Assembly (NCBI GenBank): GCA_965243165.1
Contig: OZ251535.1
Location: 372,001-436,000, forward strand
Source of the DNA: CATQHD01 sp965243165
Lineage (GTDB): Bacteria; Actinomycetota; Acidimicrobiia; Spongiisociales; Spongiisociaceae
Direction: 5' to 3'
DNA length: 64,000 bases
Made by a program: the position numbers and the translations under genes. The notes beneath the pieces are model-generated. The model was not told the origin of the DNA, searched no databases, and worked only from the letters and a program-made list of their open reading frames with translations. Position 1 is the stretch's first letter. Each line of letters starts with the position of its first letter. Shown here in pieces: positions 61,773 through 64,000 of the stretch.

Positions 61773-62465
61773 GTGGACAGGACGACCGAGACGGAGGGCC
61801 GCCCGGCGGCGCCTGCCGAAGGCGGGAGGCTCCCGAAGCGGAGTCCCTTGAGCCGCCTGTCGTTCGGCCACCTGGTGATGATCTCCGCCGGCTTGCTGGC
61901 CTTTCTGCTCAACGTTCTGATCATCCGAGACAGGGGTGAGACGGTCGAGATGCCGGTGGCGGCCCAGGCGGTCAGGTCCGGCAGCCGCCTCGAAACCGGG
62001 GACATCGCCTACGAATCGGTGGACGCCGAAGGGCCGTGGGCGGATCGGGCGCTGTCCCGGCAGGAGCTTTCTGTGATGATCGGCAACGTGGCTGTCCGCG
62101 ACATCGCGGCGGGGGCGCCCCTGCTGGCCGACGATCTGCGCCCCGCCGCCGCTCCGGGCGGCGCTCGGGCCATGAGCATTCCGGCGGCCGACCAAGCGGC
62201 GGGGCCCGCCTTCTACCCCGGCGACCGGATCGACGTGATCACCGTGAGCGAGGGCCGAAGCCGGTTCATCGCCTCCGGGGTCGAGGTGCTGGCGGTGTCC
62301 GCCTCCGGCAGCGGGATTTCGAGCGGCGGATACGGGGTGACCGCGGCGGTGAGCAGGGCGCAGGCCCTGGCCATCGCCGAGGCCTTGGACCGGGGGAGCA
62401 TCCATCTGCTCAGATCGACCGGCGCCCGCATCCCGGCGGCCGAGGCGGGGAGGCCGCCGCCGTGA
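61773..62465 (+). CDS. SAF-domain pilus assembly protein (CpaB/RcpC-like)
   Basis: A 230-residue protein with one N-terminal membrane segment (HLVMISAGLLAFLLNVLII) and an SAF domain (MPVAAQAVRSGSRLETGDI, then IGNVAVRDIAAGAPLLADDL). This layout fits CpaB/RcpC proteins, which line the periplasmic side of Tad pilus machines. GTG at 61773 follows AGGAGGAG and is preferred to an in-frame ATG at 61722. Its last four bases overlap the next gene (GTGA). It is the first gene of the operon. Confidence 0.83.
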   Translation: MDRTTETEGRPAAPAEGGRLPKRSPLSRLSFGHLVMISAGLLAFLLNVLIIRDRGETVEMPVAAQAVRSGSRLETGDIAYESVDAEGPWADRALSRQELSVMIGNVAVRDIAAGAPLLADDLRPAAAPGGARAMSIPAADQAAGPAFYPGDRIDVITVSEGRSRFIASGVEVLAVSASGSGISSGGYGVTAAVSRAQALAIAEALDRGSIHLLRSTGARIPAAEAGRPPP

Positions 62466-63622
62466 ACGAATTCGAGCCGGTCATCGCCATCGCCGGTTCG
62501 CAGCGGGCCTGGGCCTCCGAGCTGCTGCGCTTCCTGAGCGACTTCGGCGGGGCGCGCCTCAAGGGCACGGTGTTGACCGCCCGCGAGGCGTTGGAACCCG
62601 GTTACGAGGTGTTGATCATCGACGACATCACCAGCTACCTCAGCCCGCTGCTGGTGGAGCGGGTCCAGGAGAGCGGCCGGAAGGTGGTGGGCGTATACGA
62701 CCCGGAATACAGCGAGCGGGGGCGGGACCGCCTGCAGGCCTTGGGGGCGGACGCGGTCATACCGGCCGACGCCGGCCCGGAGGTGATCCTCGAAACAGTT
62801 TCGATTCTCGGTCCGGGGCGCCCATCCCCGGACCGGGCGGAGGCGGCCGGATTCGCGCAGGATCCGGCCGCCCGCATCACCGCGGTGGCGGGGGGCGATC
62901 AGGCGGGCGAGCTGGCGGTGGCGCTGGGCGGAACCTTCATGACCGAACGGTTGTCCACGCTGGTGATCGACGCCGACACGGTGGCGCCGATGCTGGGCCA
63001 ACGGCTCTCGATGCCGGTGGCGCCCAATCTCCTCACCGCGCTCGACGCCCATGTGCAGCTGCGGGGAAGCGTGCAGGATTCCCTGCTGGCGGGGCCGTAC
63101 GGGTTCGCCCTCCTCGCCGGCATACCCGAAGCTTCGGAATGGGAGACGGTCCGGGCGGACGAAGCGGTGGACCTGATCAAGACCGCCGCCGGGTGGTTCG
63201 ACCACCTGATAGTGAAGGTGTCTCCGCACGTAGAGGAGCTGTCCCGCTTCGGCGCCAGGGACGGCCGTTTCGAGGTGAGCCGATCGGTGGTGGCGCTGGC
63301 CGGCGATGTGGTCTACATGGCCGAACCCACCCCGGTCGGGCTGTCGAGGTCCCTGCGCTGGATATCTCAGGTGCGCCGCCTCGTCGGCGGGCGGCTGCAT
63401 GTCGTTTTCGAGAGCGCCGCCCTCAGCACCTATCAGCGGGGGGAGCTGAGCGACGAGCTGATCCGGAGCTTCATGCCTGCCTCGATCACCTGGCTGCCCG
63501 TCGACCAAGGCCAGGAACGGGCGGTCTGGAACGGCGCCGCCATCCCGAAGGGGCCGTTTCGCAAGACGGTCGACAAGCTGGGCCTGTCCGTGCTCGACGG
63601 GCTGGGCCGGAGCCGTCTGTGA
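62462..63622 (+). CDS. CpaE-like pilus assembly protein with degenerate P-loop
   Basis: A 386-residue protein resembling CpaE/TadZ. An N-terminal receiver-like domain (VIAIAGSQRAWASELLRFL, EVLIIDDITSYL) is followed by a MinD-like domain starting ITAVAGGDQAGELAVALGG. The Walker A position reads GGDQAGEL and lacks the GKT/S of an active ATPase, so it probably acts as a localisation scaffold. Later blocks include TLVIDADTVAPMLGQRL and FDHLIVKVSPH. The GTG start overlaps the SAF gene by four bases and its stop overlaps the cpaF start by four. Confidence 0.8.
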   Translation: MNEFEPVIAIAGSQRAWASELLRFLSDFGGARLKGTVLTAREALEPGYEVLIIDDITSYLSPLLVERVQESGRKVVGVYDPEYSERGRDRLQALGADAVIPADAGPEVILETVSILGPGRPSPDRAEAAGFAQDPAARITAVAGGDQAGELAVALGGTFMTERLSTLVIDADTVAPMLGQRLSMPVAPNLLTALDAHVQLRGSVQDSLLAGPYGFALLAGIPEASEWETVRADEAVDLIKTAAGWFDHLIVKVSPHVEELSRFGARDGRFEVSRSVVALAGDVVYMAEPTPVGLSRSLRWISQVRRLVGGRLHVVFESAALSTYQRGELSDELIRSFMPASITWLPVDQGQERAVWNGAAIPKGPFRKTVDKLGLSVLDGLGRSRL

Positions 63623-64000
63623 CCCTCGGCCCCTACGACGCCCTGCGGCGCCGGGCTGCGGAGCGGATCGGCGAGCTGGAGCTGGATCCGCTCCGGGACG
63701 GCGAGGCCATCCGGGCGGAGGTGGGCCGCCTGGTCTCCGGTTATCAGCGGCGCGCCTACGCCGGCAACGGCGTCCGGCCGTTCCGCGACCCCGAACGGCT
63801 GGTGGGCCGCCTCATCGATTCCCTGGTCAGTTACGGGCCGCTCACCCCCCTCCTCGACCGCCGCGACATAGAAGAGGTCTTCATCGAAGGCGAGCGGATA
63901 ACGTTCATCGATTCCTCCGGCCGGCTGCAAGCCCTCGACGCCCCCACCTCCGAAGAGGAGAACCGCCAGATCGTGGCCCGCATCCTGGCCGGGACCAACC
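63619..64000 (+). CDS. cpaF: CpaF/TadA secretion ATPase, N-terminal part (runs off window)
   Basis: The GTG at 63619 overlaps the upstream stop (GTGA). The 127 codons present encode TLGPYDALRRRAAERIGELE and later DSLVSYGPLTPLLDRRDI then EEVFIEGERITFIDSSGRL, the N-terminal region of CpaF/TadA hexameric ATPases that power Tad/Flp pili. The Walker motifs lie beyond base 64000. Short overlaps throughout indicate one operon with the SAF and CpaE-like genes. Confidence 0.9.
   Translation, partial: MTLGPYDALRRRAAERIGELELDPLRDGEAIRAEVGRLVSGYQRRAYAGNGVRPFRDPERLVGRLIDSLVSYGPLTPLLDRRDIEEVFIEGERITFIDSSGRLQALDAPTSEEENRQIVARILAGTN

Overview
The window is GC-rich bacterial chromosome with almost no non-coding space. 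It looks actinobacterial (Actinomycetota). The signs are a CofC-like gene for coenzyme F420, a form I CO dehydrogenase, a DtxR/IdeR-type regulator with a matching iron box, a Tad pilus operon, a Nif3/zinc-ribbon gene pair, GTG and TTG starts, and several genes whose -10 box sits 6-8 bases before the start codon, as expected of leaderless mRNAs. The lineage within the phylum cannot be fixed from sequence alone; an Acidimicrobiia-like uncultured lineage would fit. I found no tRNA, rRNA, CRISPR array, transposase or origin.

Layout. 1-1.4 kb: NAD(P)HX repair enzyme, cut by the window edge. 1.6-5.5 kb: two convergent DNA methyltransferases, the larger carrying a 15-G tract inside its reading frame. 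5.6-15.8 kb: catabolic and housekeeping enzymes (DUF3237, phosphotriesterase family, DMFase-like, CocE-like hydrolase, ADP-ribosylglycohydrolase, D-threonine aldolase-like, a fused 2-hydroxyacid dehydrogenase). 16-18.2 kb: first S-layer-homology (SLH) protein. 18.3-23.1 kb: an OLD-like ATPase, an AlbA_2 (Schlafen-type) protein with a 52-bp tandem hairpin array at its 5' end, and a Fic protein. 23.2-25.5 kb: iron uptake pair efeO-efeB behind an IdeR-like box. 25.8-30.9 kb: three-subunit molybdenum hydroxylase with a MoaD-like protein and an FAD oxidoreductase. 31.0-32.9 kb: an AT-rich three-gene foreign operon starting with a TIGR04255-family gene, followed by gene debris. 33.4-52.5 kb: two large SLH/beta-propeller proteins in convergent orientation, enclosing CofC, a VOC protein, a higA-higB-higA module, the coxMSL-xdhC cluster, a PIG-L gene with an in-frame TGA, glycerate kinase, a third small SLH gene and a nitrobindin remnant. 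52.8-61.2 kb: amidase, D-aminoacylase-like protein and a housekeeping block ending in a DtxR-family regulator. 61.7-64 kb: start of a Tad pilus operon (SAF/CpaB-like, CpaE-like, CpaF) that runs off the window.

The most striking theme is phase variation. Three long G tracts (15, 12 and 14 G) lie in a methyltransferase gene, in the -35/-10 spacer of one SLH surface-protein promoter, and upstream of its paralogue. The two SLH paralogues also carry about 900 bp of near-identical 5' coding DNA as inverted repeats 17 kb apart, so inversion or gene conversion could swap their C-terminal propellers. The second theme is genome defence and foreign DNA: the AT-rich operon, the OLD/AlbA_2/Fic neighbourhood and the toxin-antitoxin module.

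Assignments come from reading motifs in the translations. No database search was possible.
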